DNA from: Paenibacillus protaetiae
GTDB taxonomy: Bacteria; Bacillota; Bacilli; Paenibacillales; Paenibacillaceae
DNA: 64,000 bases
NCBI RefSeq assembly: GCF_004135365.1
Contig: NZ_CP035492.1
Coordinates: 4,138,501-4,202,500 of the forward strand
Direction of reading: 5' to 3'
Each line of letters starts with the position of its first letter. The first letter of the stretch is position 1. The translations under genes and the position numbers were made by a program. This document shows positions 25,253 through 33,601 of this stretch, in pieces. A model generated the notes under the pieces. That model did no database searches, was not told the origin of the DNA, and saw only the letters and a program-made list of their open reading frames with translations.

Positions 25253-25779
25253 GCCACTTTACAATGATCAATGAGCAAGTAACCGACTCCATTAAAGCGA
25301 TGCAGGCGATGCCGGAGCATACGCATGAAGTGATGGGGCTGCTGGTGCGGACAGCCGAATGGCTTCGGTCAATAGGCTCCACGCAGTGGGGCGCTTTGCT
25401 GGAGGGGGAGGATACGCACAATACCGCCGATGCGGTGCAAAGAGGAGACGTGTATCTGTTCCGTGACGGCGAGACGCCGGCGGGCGTGGTGATGCTGCTG
25501 CGGGAGCCAAGTGCATGGGACTGCGAGCTGTGGGGGAAAGAAGGCCACGAAGGTGCCGTCTATTTGCACCGGCTTGCCATCAACCGCAAGTACAGCGGCC
25601 TGGGCGGCTCGATTTTGCGCTGGGCAGAGTCAGGCATCTCATTCCCTGGCGTGGACCGGATCCGGCTGGACTGCATAAGCGATAACCGTTATTTGAACTC
25701 GTTCTACAGCGGGGCGGGTTATGAGAACAAAGGATTAGCTCCAACCGGCTTTTACAAATACGAAAAACGAATCAAATAA
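25249..25779 (+). CDS. GNAT-family N-acetyltransferase
   Basis: This 176-residue protein shows the GNAT core: strand VYLFRDGETPAGVVMLL, strand AVYLHRLAIN, then the acetyl-CoA pyrophosphate loop RKYSGLGGSILRWAE, and the late RIRLDCISDNRYLNSFYSGAGYE. It acetylates an amine of unknown identity. GGAGG lies in the end of the upstream flippase gene, with a four-base ATGA overlap. A terminator closes the operon. Confidence 0.92.
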   Translation: MSHFTMINEQVTDSIKAMQAMPEHTHEVMGLLVRTAEWLRSIGSTQWGALLEGEDTHNTADAVQRGDVYLFRDGETPAGVVMLLREPSAWDCELWGKEGHEGAVYLHRLAINRKYSGLGGSILRWAESGISFPGVDRIRLDCISDNRYLNSFYSGAGYENKGLAPTGFYKYEKRIK

Positions 25780-25796
25780 CCCATTTTTATAACGCG

Positions 25797-25827
25797 GAAC
25801 AAGCCTTATGCGGCTTGTTCTTTTTTG
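25797..25827 (+). terminator. Terminator after the acetyltransferase gene
   Basis: GAACAAGCC (25797-25805) pairs with GGCTTGTTC (25812-25820), followed by TTTTTT. Confidence 0.9.
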
Positions 25828-25932
25828 TTTGGATTGAATTCCATACATTTACAAATTGGAAGATTTTGATTACAATGATAGTCTAAATCTACTATTTTTA
25901 TAGGTAACATTGGGAGAGGGGAATTAAATTTG

Positions 25933-27537
25933 ATGAAATGGAGCAGGACCAGAAAGCCTATCTTTTTTTTGTTTGCGCTAGTGCTTGTTTTTGTTGCGGG
26001 CTGTAAAGCGGTTGGAGGGGTGGATTTCAACCGTGTTCTGAAGCAATCCTTAGAAGTGACTTCAGCTGAAAGCAATAACACGATCGAACTAAACCTGCTC
26101 GTAAACGAAGAAGCTTCCGAATATATGTCAGAGGAAGAAGCGGATTTGCTTCAATTGTTTGCCCATACGAAGCTGGAGCTTGATCAAGTGAAACAGCAGG
26201 ACGACAGCCATGTATCGCTGAGCGGCAAGCTGAAGTTCGGGACGGATTTGGCTGCTGGCATCGGCTTTAAGGCTGCTGTATCGGACGAGAAGGCCGTTAT
26301 TGAGATTGAAGGCGCGAAACATCCGTTTGTATTGGATATGACGGGAGAAGCGCTTGCCGAGCTGGAAGGCGTCAGCCTGGCAGAAGGATTGGGAACGGCG
26401 CAGGCAGGCGACGACCAGTCGATTACGGCGATCGGCGACCAGCTGCTTGATGCTGTAAGCGGATTTGCGATCGACAATCTGCCTAATCCCAAAAACTTAA
26501 GCGTCAACTCCGTGAATGAATCGATTAACGGTGTGAATACATCGCTTTATCATGTACATACCGAGCTGGCCGGCCAAGAAATTTGGGATTGGGTAAAAGC
26601 GTATGTAGACGCGCTCGCCGCCGATAAAGCAGGCTTGAACAAGCTGGTTAACGGCATATTCGAGGCATTGGCAAGCGATCCGGAAGTGCTGGCTGCTTTA
26701 GGGCTGCCTGACCCGTCCGGCGCAACGCAGTTGGATGCTCCAACGCAAGAGGATATCGTTAAATCATTCAGCGGCAGCATTTCGGATTTGCTGACGAATC
26801 TGCAGGCTGAACTGGCTCAATTCGAGTCGGAGCAGGCCGAATCGCTTGGCCAGCTGCTTGGTCCGGAAACGTATGTAAAAGCCGACGTATATGTGGACCG
26901 GAAGTTTGATGTACGCAAAGAGAACATTGAATTATCCGTCAAGCCGACAGGCGACGTGAAGGATTCGTTGTTCCCGCTTGACGGCTTGGTACTGACAGTA
27001 GGCTCGGAGCGCTGGAATGTGAACGGCGCTGTGCAAGCGGATGAGCCAGCTGCGCCGGATGATGCGGTAACGCTGGACGAAACGGATCTGGATCAAGGCT
27101 ACAAGCTGTTGAAGCAGTTTGACGAAAACTCGATTGCCTATGATATACTGAAAAATAAGCTTCACATCGGCCGCCAAGAGGTGGATTTATACGCCGACGA
27201 CTATTTGCCGCCGATTATTACGCCAAAAGGCGTAACGATTATCCCTTTACGCGATACGGCAGAGCAGCTTGGCGCTGAAGTGAAATACGACAGCAAAACG
27301 CAGAAAATTATCGTAGTTGACGAAGCAACCGGCACGACAATAGCGCTGACGAGCGGAAGCGACACGGTTACCGTCAATGGCAAAAACGTCAAATGGCAGT
27401 TCCCGGTCACATCTGTAAACGGAACAACCTACGTGCCTGCCCGGAGCTTTGTATCTGCACTGGGCGCTGGCCTCCATTGGGAATCTTTCTACGAGGACGG
27501 TTCGAACGACATTCTCGTCATCAGCCGCGAGCTGTAA
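25933..27537 (+). CDS. Lipoprotein with copper-amine-oxidase-N-type (stalk) domain
   Basis: The ATG at 25933 lies after GGGAGAGGGG. The 534-residue protein has a lipobox VAGC with C24. A long alpha/beta region follows, and then, from about residue 410, a Cu_amine_oxidN1-type domain with PKGVTIIPLRDTAEQLGA, KYDSKTQKIIVV and NGTTYVPARSFVSALGAG. Despite the name this module is not an oxidase; it is widespread in Paenibacillus surface proteins and is thought to bind the envelope. The protein should sit on the outer membrane face. The thioredoxin-like gene follows after 33 nt. Confidence 0.87.
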   Translation: MKWSRTRKPIFFLFALVLVFVAGCKAVGGVDFNRVLKQSLEVTSAESNNTIELNLLVNEEASEYMSEEEADLLQLFAHTKLELDQVKQQDDSHVSLSGKLKFGTDLAAGIGFKAAVSDEKAVIEIEGAKHPFVLDMTGEALAELEGVSLAEGLGTAQAGDDQSITAIGDQLLDAVSGFAIDNLPNPKNLSVNSVNESINGVNTSLYHVHTELAGQEIWDWVKAYVDALAADKAGLNKLVNGIFEALASDPEVLAALGLPDPSGATQLDAPTQEDIVKSFSGSISDLLTNLQAELAQFESEQAESLGQLLGPETYVKADVYVDRKFDVRKENIELSVKPTGDVKDSLFPLDGLVLTVGSERWNVNGAVQADEPAAPDDAVTLDETDLDQGYKLLKQFDENSIAYDILKNKLHIGRQEVDLYADDYLPPIITPKGVTIIPLRDTAEQLGAEVKYDSKTQKIIVVDEATGTTIALTSGSDTVTVNGKNVKWQFPVTSVNGTTYVPARSFVSALGAGLHWESFYEDGSNDILVISREL

Positions 27538-27570
27538 GCACCTGAGTCAACATGAGGAGGAGCATGCCTA

Positions 27571-27921
27571 ATGAAACAACTAAAGACTGAAGCGGAATAT
27601 CGCGAGGCGATCGCTTCTAACGATTTGTCGGTTATCGTATTCAAAACGACCTGGTGTCCGGATTGCCATTTCATTGATCCGTTTATGCCGGATGTCGAAC
27701 AAAAATACGCAGCAACCGCAACGTTCTATCACATTGACCGCGATGAGCTGCCCGATCTTTGCTCGGAGCTTAATATCCTTGGCATTCCAAGCTTCGTGGC
27801 GTTCCGGAACGGTCAGGAGCTTGTTCGTTTCGTCAATAAGCTGCGCAAGTCGCGGGAAGAAATCGAGCAATTTATCGACCGTGCTGCAGCGGTTGCAGGC
27901 GCGCTTCCAAGCGAGCAATAA
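27571..27921 (+). CDS. Thioredoxin-family protein (YtpP-like)
   Basis: This 116-residue cytoplasmic protein has the thioredoxin fold. The redox motif is C29-P-D-C32 (TTWCPDCHF) instead of the classical CGPC, with a cis-Pro in LGIPSF. It has no signal peptide. It should carry out thiol-disulfide exchange on unknown partners; YtpP in B. subtilis is the closest named type. AGGAGGAG precedes the ATG. Confidence 0.92.
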   Translation: MKQLKTEAEYREAIASNDLSVIVFKTTWCPDCHFIDPFMPDVEQKYAATATFYHIDRDELPDLCSELNILGIPSFVAFRNGQELVRFVNKLRKSREEIEQFIDRAAAVAGALPSEQ

Positions 27922-27923
27922 CG

Positions 27924-27957
27924 AAAAAGCCCGTGCGCCTTGGCGCACGGGCTTTTT
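27924..27957 (+). terminator. Terminator after the thioredoxin-like gene
   Basis: AAAAAGCCCGTGCGCC and its complement flank a TTG loop; the stem is followed by the T end. Confidence 0.92.
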
Positions 27958-28056
27958 GTCACGTTTCCGCCATGCGCGCGACACATTTTGAACATGGCTT
28001 TTGATCATATTAATAGCTATAATGAATGTGATTAAAAGAGAAAAAGGTGATATGTC

Positions 28057-29001
28057 ATGGTTACAGGCCGTTTCCGCAGTTTATCTCTTATTTCATGCAT
28101 CGGAATGCTGCTTGTACTGCTGGCGGGCGCGCTTGTCACAAATACGGGAGCCGGGATGGGATGCGGCAGGCATTGGCCGCTTTGCAACGGGAAGTTTGTA
28201 CCAGCCCTTTCGCTGGCATCGCTCATTGAATATTCCCACCGTTTTATTACGGGGCTGGAAGGCATTGTTGTCGTAGCTGTTTTTATATGGACCATTATTT
28301 ATTTCCGGAAAGATAAAAGCAAGTTTCTGGAGCCGCTATATTATGCCGGCGCAGCTTTGCTGTTCACCATTATCCAGGCGCTTATGGGCGCAGCAGCTGT
28401 AATGTGGTCGCAGGTGCCAGCCGTAATGGCTTTGCATTTTGGCATTTCTTTGCTGGCGGTTGCTGCAACGATGCTTCATGTCGCATGGACCCGCAGGGAA
28501 AAGCACGGGGAACTGGACAAGCCGCAAATACTGCCGCGATCGATTTTTCCGCGCATGCTGCTGTTAACGATCTATTGTTATGTCGTTGTTTATTTGGGAG
28601 CGTTTATCCGTCATACCGAATCCACCGGCGGATGCCTGGACTGGCCGTTATGCAATGGCAAAGTCATTCCCGATATGATCGTATCCACGGGGCTTAGCGC
28701 CTCCGGAGCTGTATTTATTCACCGGGTGGCGGGGCTCATTTTAGGCCTGTGTATTTTGGGCATGTTTTTACATATCCGCAAAGTAACCAGAGGCCGGAGC
28801 ACGGTGCTTACGCGTTCATCCGCTTGGTCGCTGGTGCTGCTCATTGCCCAAATTTTAAGCGGAGCTTGGCTGACGCTTACGATTTTGGATGACGACTGGT
28901 TCATATTTACCAGTTTGTTCCACAACTTGATTGTTACGGGCCTGTTTGGCCTGTTGGTCGATATTTTGATCCGTTCATGGAGATTTAGAGAGAGGCGGTA
29001 G
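28057..29001 (+). CDS. ctaA: Heme A synthase CtaA
   Basis: This 314-residue protein has about eight membrane helices in two pseudo-symmetric halves. Each half carries the paired Cys loop (GMGCGRHWPLCNG and GGCLDWPLCNG) and His heme ligands in helices (YSHRFITGLEG, ALHFGISL, FIHRVAGL, LFHNLIVTG). It oxidises the C8 methyl of heme O to a formyl group, giving heme A for aa3-type oxidases. AAGGTGAT precedes the ATG. In B. subtilis ctaA and ctaB are neighbours; here they are 14 kb apart. Confidence 0.97.
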   Translation: MVTGRFRSLSLISCIGMLLVLLAGALVTNTGAGMGCGRHWPLCNGKFVPALSLASLIEYSHRFITGLEGIVVVAVFIWTIIYFRKDKSKFLEPLYYAGAALLFTIIQALMGAAAVMWSQVPAVMALHFGISLLAVAATMLHVAWTRREKHGELDKPQILPRSIFPRMLLLTIYCYVVVYLGAFIRHTESTGGCLDWPLCNGKVIPDMIVSTGLSASGAVFIHRVAGLILGLCILGMFLHIRKVTRGRSTVLTRSSAWSLVLLIAQILSGAWLTLTILDDDWFIFTSLFHNLIVTGLFGLLVDILIRSWRFRERR

Positions 29002-29007
29002 TCCGTT

Positions 29008-30774
29008 TTGAGTTTTTCCAACTTGCGTGAATTTGTTGACGCCTTGAAAAAAGAAAACGATCTAATTGTGATCGACGCCCCGGTTGATCCTTATTTGGAG
29101 CTCGCGGAAATTCATCGCCGCATTATTGAAGAAGAAGGACCGGCGCTATTGTTCACAAATGTGAAAGGCAGCACATTCCCGGTTCTTACGAATATGTTCG
29201 GAACGAACAAACGGGTAGACCTTGCGTTTGGGCCGCGGCCGGAAGCGCTTGTGAAGCAGCTGATGGGCGCAATGGACCGCGTTATGCCGCCTAGCGCGAA
29301 GGCGATCTGGGGAGAACGAAGCTTAATATGGGAAATGTTGAAGGTTGGCGTAAAGGAAGTACCGCCAGCCTCTTCGCCGATCTTGCAGGCATCGAAGCGG
29401 GAACGGCCGCTTGCCGGCCTTCCTGCGATTACGAGCTGGCAGGAGGACGGAGGCCCGTTCGTCACGCTGCCGCTTGTCTATACGGAAAGTCCGCTTAACC
29501 GGAAGCTGCATAATTTGGGCATGTACCGGATGCAAATTTTTGACGATCAGACGACCGGCATGCACTGGCAAATTCATAAAGGCGGCGGTTTCCATTACCA
29601 TGAAGCTGAAAAGCGGAATGAAGCGCTGCCGGTCTCGGTATTTCTTGGCGGCCCTCCCGCCCTGATCGCTTCGGCGATTGCCCCGCTGCCGGAGAACCTG
29701 CCGGAGCTGATGATGGCTTCGCTTATTATGGGCGGCAAGGTGCCGCTTGTGAAGGACCCGATTGGCAGCCATCGTATTCCATCGGAAGCCGAATTTGTGA
29801 TCAGCGGCAAAGTGGAGCCGCATATTCGCCGCCCGGAAGGGCCGTTTGGCGACCATTTCGGCTATTATTCGCTTATCCATGATTTCCCTGTCTTTAACGT
29901 GTCGCATGTATGGCATCGCAAAGACGCAATCTATCCGGCGACGATCGTCGGCAAACCGCGCCAGGAAGATTATTACCTTGGCGAGTTTCTGCAGCGGCTG
30001 CTGTCGCCGGCTTACCCGATGGCGATGCCGGGTGTCAAAGACTTATGGGCATACGCCGAATCGGGCGTGCATGCGCTAGCCGCTGCGGTTGTCCGCGAAG
30101 CGTATTCGCGGGAAGCGTTGTCCACGGCGTTCCGTATTCTCGGCGAAGGCCAGCTTCGTCTGACGAAGTTTTTAATGCTGACGAATGAAGCAATTGACTT
30201 GTCCCGCTTTGACGTGCTGATGGAGACGGTGCTCGAGCGGTTTAATCCGCATACGGATCTGTTTGTGTTTGATGAAACATCGCATGATACGCTTGATTAT
30301 ACAAGCGGCAAGCTGAACCACGGCAGCAAAGCCGTTATGATGGGGATTGGCGCTCCTGTAAGGAGCCTGCCTTCCGAATATACGGAAGGCGTCATCGACG
30401 GCATTACGGACGCGAAGCCGTACTGCAAAGGCTGTCTGGTTGTATCCGGCGCTGAATACAGCGCTGATCCCGGCTTGGGAGAGCGGCTGCTGCAGCAGCT
30501 GGCCGGCAAAGGAACGGAATGGCCGCTCGTCATATTGGCCGATGACACGTCGATTGTGCAGTCGCAGACGGCTATGCTGTGGACCGTATTTACCCGGTTT
30601 AATCCTGCCGACGATATATATGCCAACGTCGATATCCGCCGCCATCACTTTGGCTACAAGCTTCCGATTGTCATTGACGCGCGCATGAAGCCGGGTTATC
30701 CGGACGAGCTGTTCCCGCGCGAAGACATCGTTAAGCTGGTCGACAGCAGATGGAGTGAATATTTTAAACGCTGA
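29008..30774 (+). CDS. UbiD-family decarboxylase
   Basis: This 588-residue protein starts at TTG seven bases after ctaA. It matches UbiD-family decarboxylases in length and in motifs such as PHIRRPEGPFGDHFGYYS, KDPIGSHRIPSEAEFVISG and late KPYCKGCLVVSG. These enzymes use prenylated FMN made by a UbiX partner, which is not in the window. In this organism, which has MqnE, a role in the late decarboxylation of futalosine-route menaquinone synthesis is plausible. A phenolic-acid or other decarboxylase remains possible. Confidence 0.93.
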   Translation: MSFSNLREFVDALKKENDLIVIDAPVDPYLELAEIHRRIIEEEGPALLFTNVKGSTFPVLTNMFGTNKRVDLAFGPRPEALVKQLMGAMDRVMPPSAKAIWGERSLIWEMLKVGVKEVPPASSPILQASKRERPLAGLPAITSWQEDGGPFVTLPLVYTESPLNRKLHNLGMYRMQIFDDQTTGMHWQIHKGGGFHYHEAEKRNEALPVSVFLGGPPALIASAIAPLPENLPELMMASLIMGGKVPLVKDPIGSHRIPSEAEFVISGKVEPHIRRPEGPFGDHFGYYSLIHDFPVFNVSHVWHRKDAIYPATIVGKPRQEDYYLGEFLQRLLSPAYPMAMPGVKDLWAYAESGVHALAAAVVREAYSREALSTAFRILGEGQLRLTKFLMLTNEAIDLSRFDVLMETVLERFNPHTDLFVFDETSHDTLDYTSGKLNHGSKAVMMGIGAPVRSLPSEYTEGVIDGITDAKPYCKGCLVVSGAEYSADPGLGERLLQQLAGKGTEWPLVILADDTSIVQSQTAMLWTVFTRFNPADDIYANVDIRRHHFGYKLPIVIDARMKPGYPDELFPREDIVKLVDSRWSEYFKR

Positions 30775-30793
30775 TACTCCGGCGATGGAGCAC

Positions 30794-30820
30794 GAATGAA
30801 TGAATGAATGAATGAATGAA
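30794..30820. repeat. GAAT tetranucleotide repeat
   Basis: Six GAAT units plus GAA form a simple sequence repeat directly before the terminator of the ubiD-type gene. It is outside any gene and probably has no effect beyond length variation. Confidence 0.9.
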
Positions 30821-30875
30821 ACAAGCCCTCAATGCCGCGCACTTCCGGGAAGCCGCGGTTCATTGAGGGTTGTTT
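30819..30875 (+). terminator. Terminator after the ubiD-type gene
   Basis: AACAAGCCCTCAATG pairs with CATTGAGGGTTGTT, with a GC-rich inner hairpin (CCGCG/CGCGG) in the loop. Confidence 0.75.
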
Positions 30876-30983
30876 GTATAAAGCGGGACAAAAAAAGAGT
30901 AAGAAACAGCATGGGAATAGTAACGTTGGGCATAATTTGAAAATGCCGCCCGTTCGCGATGAAGGTGAAAGGAGCTGATACCT

Positions 30984-31718
30984 ATGCTGCGTTTTATGTT
31001 TGAAGAGCCAAAAGGGCAGCCGCAAGGCTTGCTGCTGGAAGCTATACAGCTGATGGAGCAATTTGCGGACTTATCCGGCGAGCGGGTTGATGCGGGCCTT
31101 GATAAGGAGCATAAACTGCGCAAATATGAAATTTGGACGCAGGGGCTTATAGTCTCGCTTGATGAGCTGGAGCAAAGCTGCTATGCGGCCGCCCGCTTTA
31201 AGCAGCGTATTCATTCCGCAGCAGTCAGCGATATGAAGGAGCAGGAGAAGGACGATTATCATCGTTTTTTATATTTCGATAAAAATGGATTGATCCGGTT
31301 ATTTGCTTTGCTGGATAAGCTGGGCATTTTATTAAACGAGATGCTGGAGCTGAAAACCGAGCAGATCAAGCCGCATTTTTCGTATTTTACCGTCATTCGT
31401 AATTTGCGGGAGCGGCATCTGTATCCTGCGCTTTCCGAAAAGCTGGACGAGGTTAAAAACCGGACCCGCGATCCGATCAACCGGCTGCGCAAACGAAGAA
31501 ATACGGAAATCCATTTTATGAATGAAGAAATGGTGGATGATCTGGCTTACAGCCATAAGATGCCAGGAGAGGAAGCGGCGCTTGAAGATATTGAAGCTCA
31601 GCTTGCCGATTTGACGCAAGGACTGGAGATGGCTGTTGAGTCGCTGGTCTGGGCGTACCGCTTCGCCTGCGACTGGCTGCGCCAGCACAAGCCCTCGCTC
31701 GAGAAACGCCGCAACTAA
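30984..31718 (+). CDS. HEPN-like protein (Cthe_2314-type)
   Basis: This 244-residue, largely helical soluble protein has AAAGGAG nine bases before the ATG. Its later half contains R172-N-T-E-I-H177, which fits the R[NDH]xxxH motif of HEPN RNases. Sequence style and length resemble the Cthe_2314 HEPN group of Firmicutes. HEPN domains either cut RNA or bind nucleotides, often in toxin or defence systems. No antitoxin or nucleotidyltransferase gene is adjacent, so a house-keeping role is equally possible. It converges on the NifU-like gene. Confidence 0.7.
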   Translation: MLRFMFEEPKGQPQGLLLEAIQLMEQFADLSGERVDAGLDKEHKLRKYEIWTQGLIVSLDELEQSCYAAARFKQRIHSAAVSDMKEQEKDDYHRFLYFDKNGLIRLFALLDKLGILLNEMLELKTEQIKPHFSYFTVIRNLRERHLYPALSEKLDEVKNRTRDPINRLRKRRNTEIHFMNEEMVDDLAYSHKMPGEEAALEDIEAQLADLTQGLEMAVESLVWAYRFACDWLRQHKPSLEKRRN

Positions 31719-31721
31719 AAA

Positions 31722-31766
31722 AAAAATCTTGCCGGGGAGAAGCTGCTGCTCCGCATCCCGGCAAGA
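31722..31766. terminator. Terminator between the HEPN-like gene and yutI
   Basis: CTTGCCGGG and CCCGGCAAG arms (31728-31766). The run of A on the left gives a long T tract on the minus strand, so it serves the NifU-like gene best. Confidence 0.8.
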
Positions 31767-31780
31767 CTCTTTGAGCTGTA

Positions 31781-32023
31781 TTAGAATACTTGAACGACTT
31801 CCTGAACGCCTTCCACTTCTTCAAAAAGGGCTCTCTCGATGCCCGCCTTGAGTGTAATGGTCGAGCTCGGGCAGCTGCCGCAAGCACCCATCAGACGAAG
31901 CTTAACGATACCGTCCTCCACATCAACCAGCTCAACGTCACCGCCGTCGCGCTGCAAGAACGGGCGAAGCTTATCCAATACGTCCAACACTTCATCGTAC
32001 ATGACTTGTGTTTGTTCACTCAT
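31781..32023 (-). CDS. yutI: NifU-like Fe-S scaffold protein (YutI)
   Basis: The ATG of MSEQTQ was chosen because GGAGATGA lies before it. The 80-residue protein is a single NifU C-terminal domain with [16 protein letters not shown] and the cluster-binding C48-G-S-C51 ([15 protein letters not shown]). It carries or transfers [4Fe-4S] clusters in the cytoplasm. The neighbours yuzB and yutJ keep the Bacillus gene order. Confidence 0.93.
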   Translation of the reverse strand: MSEQTQVMYDEVLDVLDKLRPFLQRDGGDVELVDVEDGIVKLRLMGACGSCPSSTITLKAGIERALFEEVEGVQEVVQVF

Positions 32024-32109
32024 TGCAATCATCTCCTTTCTCCCCTATTATAGTACAAAGCAACTCAATTGAAAATGGATATCAACTTACTAAAGCAAGG
32101 TGATTATAA

Positions 32110-32382
32110 ATGATTAAACCGGTTATTGAATTTTGCGCAAGCAACATGCATCACGGAACCGATCGCGTAATGAAGCAGCTTGAGCAGGATGAGCAATATG
32201 AAGTAATTGAATACGGCTGTCTCGGCAATTGCGGCGAATGCTACATGTATCCTTACGCCATGGTTGACGGGGAGATTGTCCTCGCCGAAGACGCGGATGA
32301 ATTGTACGGCCTGATCGTAGCTGCCGTGAAACGGCAGCAGGCCGATCGCGAAATGCTGGACAAGCTGCTTGACGATCTGTAA
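32110..32382 (+). CDS. yuzB: YuzB family protein (DUF1450)
   Basis: This 90-residue protein has the DUF1450 pattern: IEFCASNMHHGTDRVM and the Cys-rich VIEYGCLGNCGECYMYPYA. The Cys arrangement recalls thioredoxin-like [2Fe-2S] ferredoxins, but no cluster has been established. It lies between yutI and yutJ as in B. subtilis, which suggests a redox or Fe-S-linked job. AAGGTGAT precedes the ATG. Confidence 0.93.
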   Translation: MIKPVIEFCASNMHHGTDRVMKQLEQDEQYEVIEYGCLGNCGECYMYPYAMVDGEIVLAEDADELYGLIVAAVKRQQADREMLDKLLDDL

Positions 32383-32402
32383 TAAAGCAGAGGTACCCGG
32401 GA

Positions 32403-33467
32403 TTAGCCGAAATGGCGTTTCGACTTCCAGAGCACACCGCTTTTAATCATACGCGGAATACGGCCCATCATAGGCGTGTTGCCCATTAAACCAAAGCCGG
32501 ATTTTTTGCCAAGCGAACCGAGCGTGCCTTTGAGCACAATTTTGCCCAGTTTAGGCGTACGGTTATGCCAAATCGCTTGCAGCACTTCGGCAATTTGCTT
32601 GCCTTGTGCGCCGGCCACTTGACCGCTTGGAGAAAATGGTACGGATGCGCAGTCGCCTACGATAAATACATCGTTGTAATCCGGCAGCTGATGATATTCG
32701 TTTACGACAAGACGGCCTTGTTTGTCTTTAGGCAAATTCATGTCCTGCACAAGCTTCACAGGCTGAATGCCGGCAGTCCACACGGTAACATCGGTCAAAA
32801 TGGTTTCAGGGCTGTTCTGGTCGTACAAAATACCGCCTTCCAGTTTATACAGCGATACATTGCCTCTCATTTCCACTTCGTGCTCGCGGAACCACTCTGC
32901 GACAAATTGCTGCAGCTTGCCAGGGAAAGCGGACATAACGCTTGGTCCGCGGTCGATGATGCGGATGTTCAGGTCCGGTCTGCTTTCGCGCAGCTCAGCA
33001 GCTACTTCGACGCCGCTTAGGCCGCCGCCGATAATGGAAACTTGACCATAGGGTTTCACGTCATTAAGCAATTGATACGTCCGTCTTGCAGAAGAGAACG
33101 TCTGGATGCTGGTCGAATATTGTTCAGCGCCTTCGATCCCGTGGTAACGGTCCGTACAGCCAAGGCCAATAACGAGCCAGTCGTACGAGATCGGATCTTG
33201 CCCTTCAAGCTGCACGAGCTTGTTGTCCATGTCGATGCCGACTACTTCGCCAAAAGCAAGCTGCAGACGCGGGTCTTTCGGGAATTGTACGCGCAGCTCA
33301 AGGTCAGACGATGTGCCGGCTGCCAGCGCGTAATATTCTGTTTTTAAACCTTGGAACGGCATGCGGTCAATCAGCGTCATTGTTACGTCGGATGGAAGTT
33401 TGTCAAGGAGATCGCCTACGATAGCTTGGCCGCCGTAGCCGCCTCCCAAAATAACTAATTTTTTCAT
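32403..33467 (-). CDS. yutJ: NADH dehydrogenase-like FAD/NAD(P) oxidoreductase (YutJ)
   Basis: This 354-residue flavoprotein has an N-terminal FAD-binding Rossmann motif (VILGGGYGGQAIVGDLL), a central NADH-binding motif (VSIIGGGLSGVEVAAEL) and the late FAD-contact VFIVGDCASVP. It belongs to the type II NADH dehydrogenase group, which passes electrons from NADH to quinone without pumping protons. Ribosome site AGGAGAA. A second, longer NDH-2 lies at 44.8 kb. It is convergent with yuzB. Confidence 0.92.
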   Translation of the reverse strand: MKKLVILGGGYGGQAIVGDLLDKLPSDVTMTLIDRMPFQGLKTEYYALAAGTSSDLELRVQFPKDPRLQLAFGEVVGIDMDNKLVQLEGQDPISYDWLVIGLGCTDRYHGIEGAEQYSTSIQTFSSARRTYQLLNDVKPYGQVSIIGGGLSGVEVAAELRESRPDLNIRIIDRGPSVMSAFPGKLQQFVAEWFREHEVEMRGNVSLYKLEGGILYDQNSPETILTDVTVWTAGIQPVKLVQDMNLPKDKQGRLVVNEYHQLPDYNDVFIVGDCASVPFSPSGQVAGAQGKQIAEVLQAIWHNRTPKLGKIVLKGTLGSLGKKSGFGLMGNTPMMGRIPRMIKSGVLWKSKRHFG

Positions 33468-33508
33468 ATGATTTCTCCTACCTCACCTGTTTCTAGATGT
33501 TAACATAA

Positions 33509-33538
33509 CGATATCGTCCTTGAAGGAGGACGATATCG
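33509..33538. other. Perfect 12-bp inverted repeat between mqnE and yutJ
   Basis: CGATATCGTCCT and AGGACGATATCG flank a six-base loop. There is no T tract, so an operator for yutJ or a pausing/mRNA-end hairpin for mqnE are both possible. Confidence 0.6.
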
Positions 33539-33601
33539 AGTGTTTGTATATAATCCCGCTCAAGAAGCTTTTTTGGTGTAATATGCCCTTGAACGCTTAC
33601 A

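Noticed and set aside
30794-30820. GAAT repeat as a phase-variation switch
   Set aside because: It lies after the stop codon of the ubiD-type gene and before its terminator, so length changes would not alter a frame or promoter.
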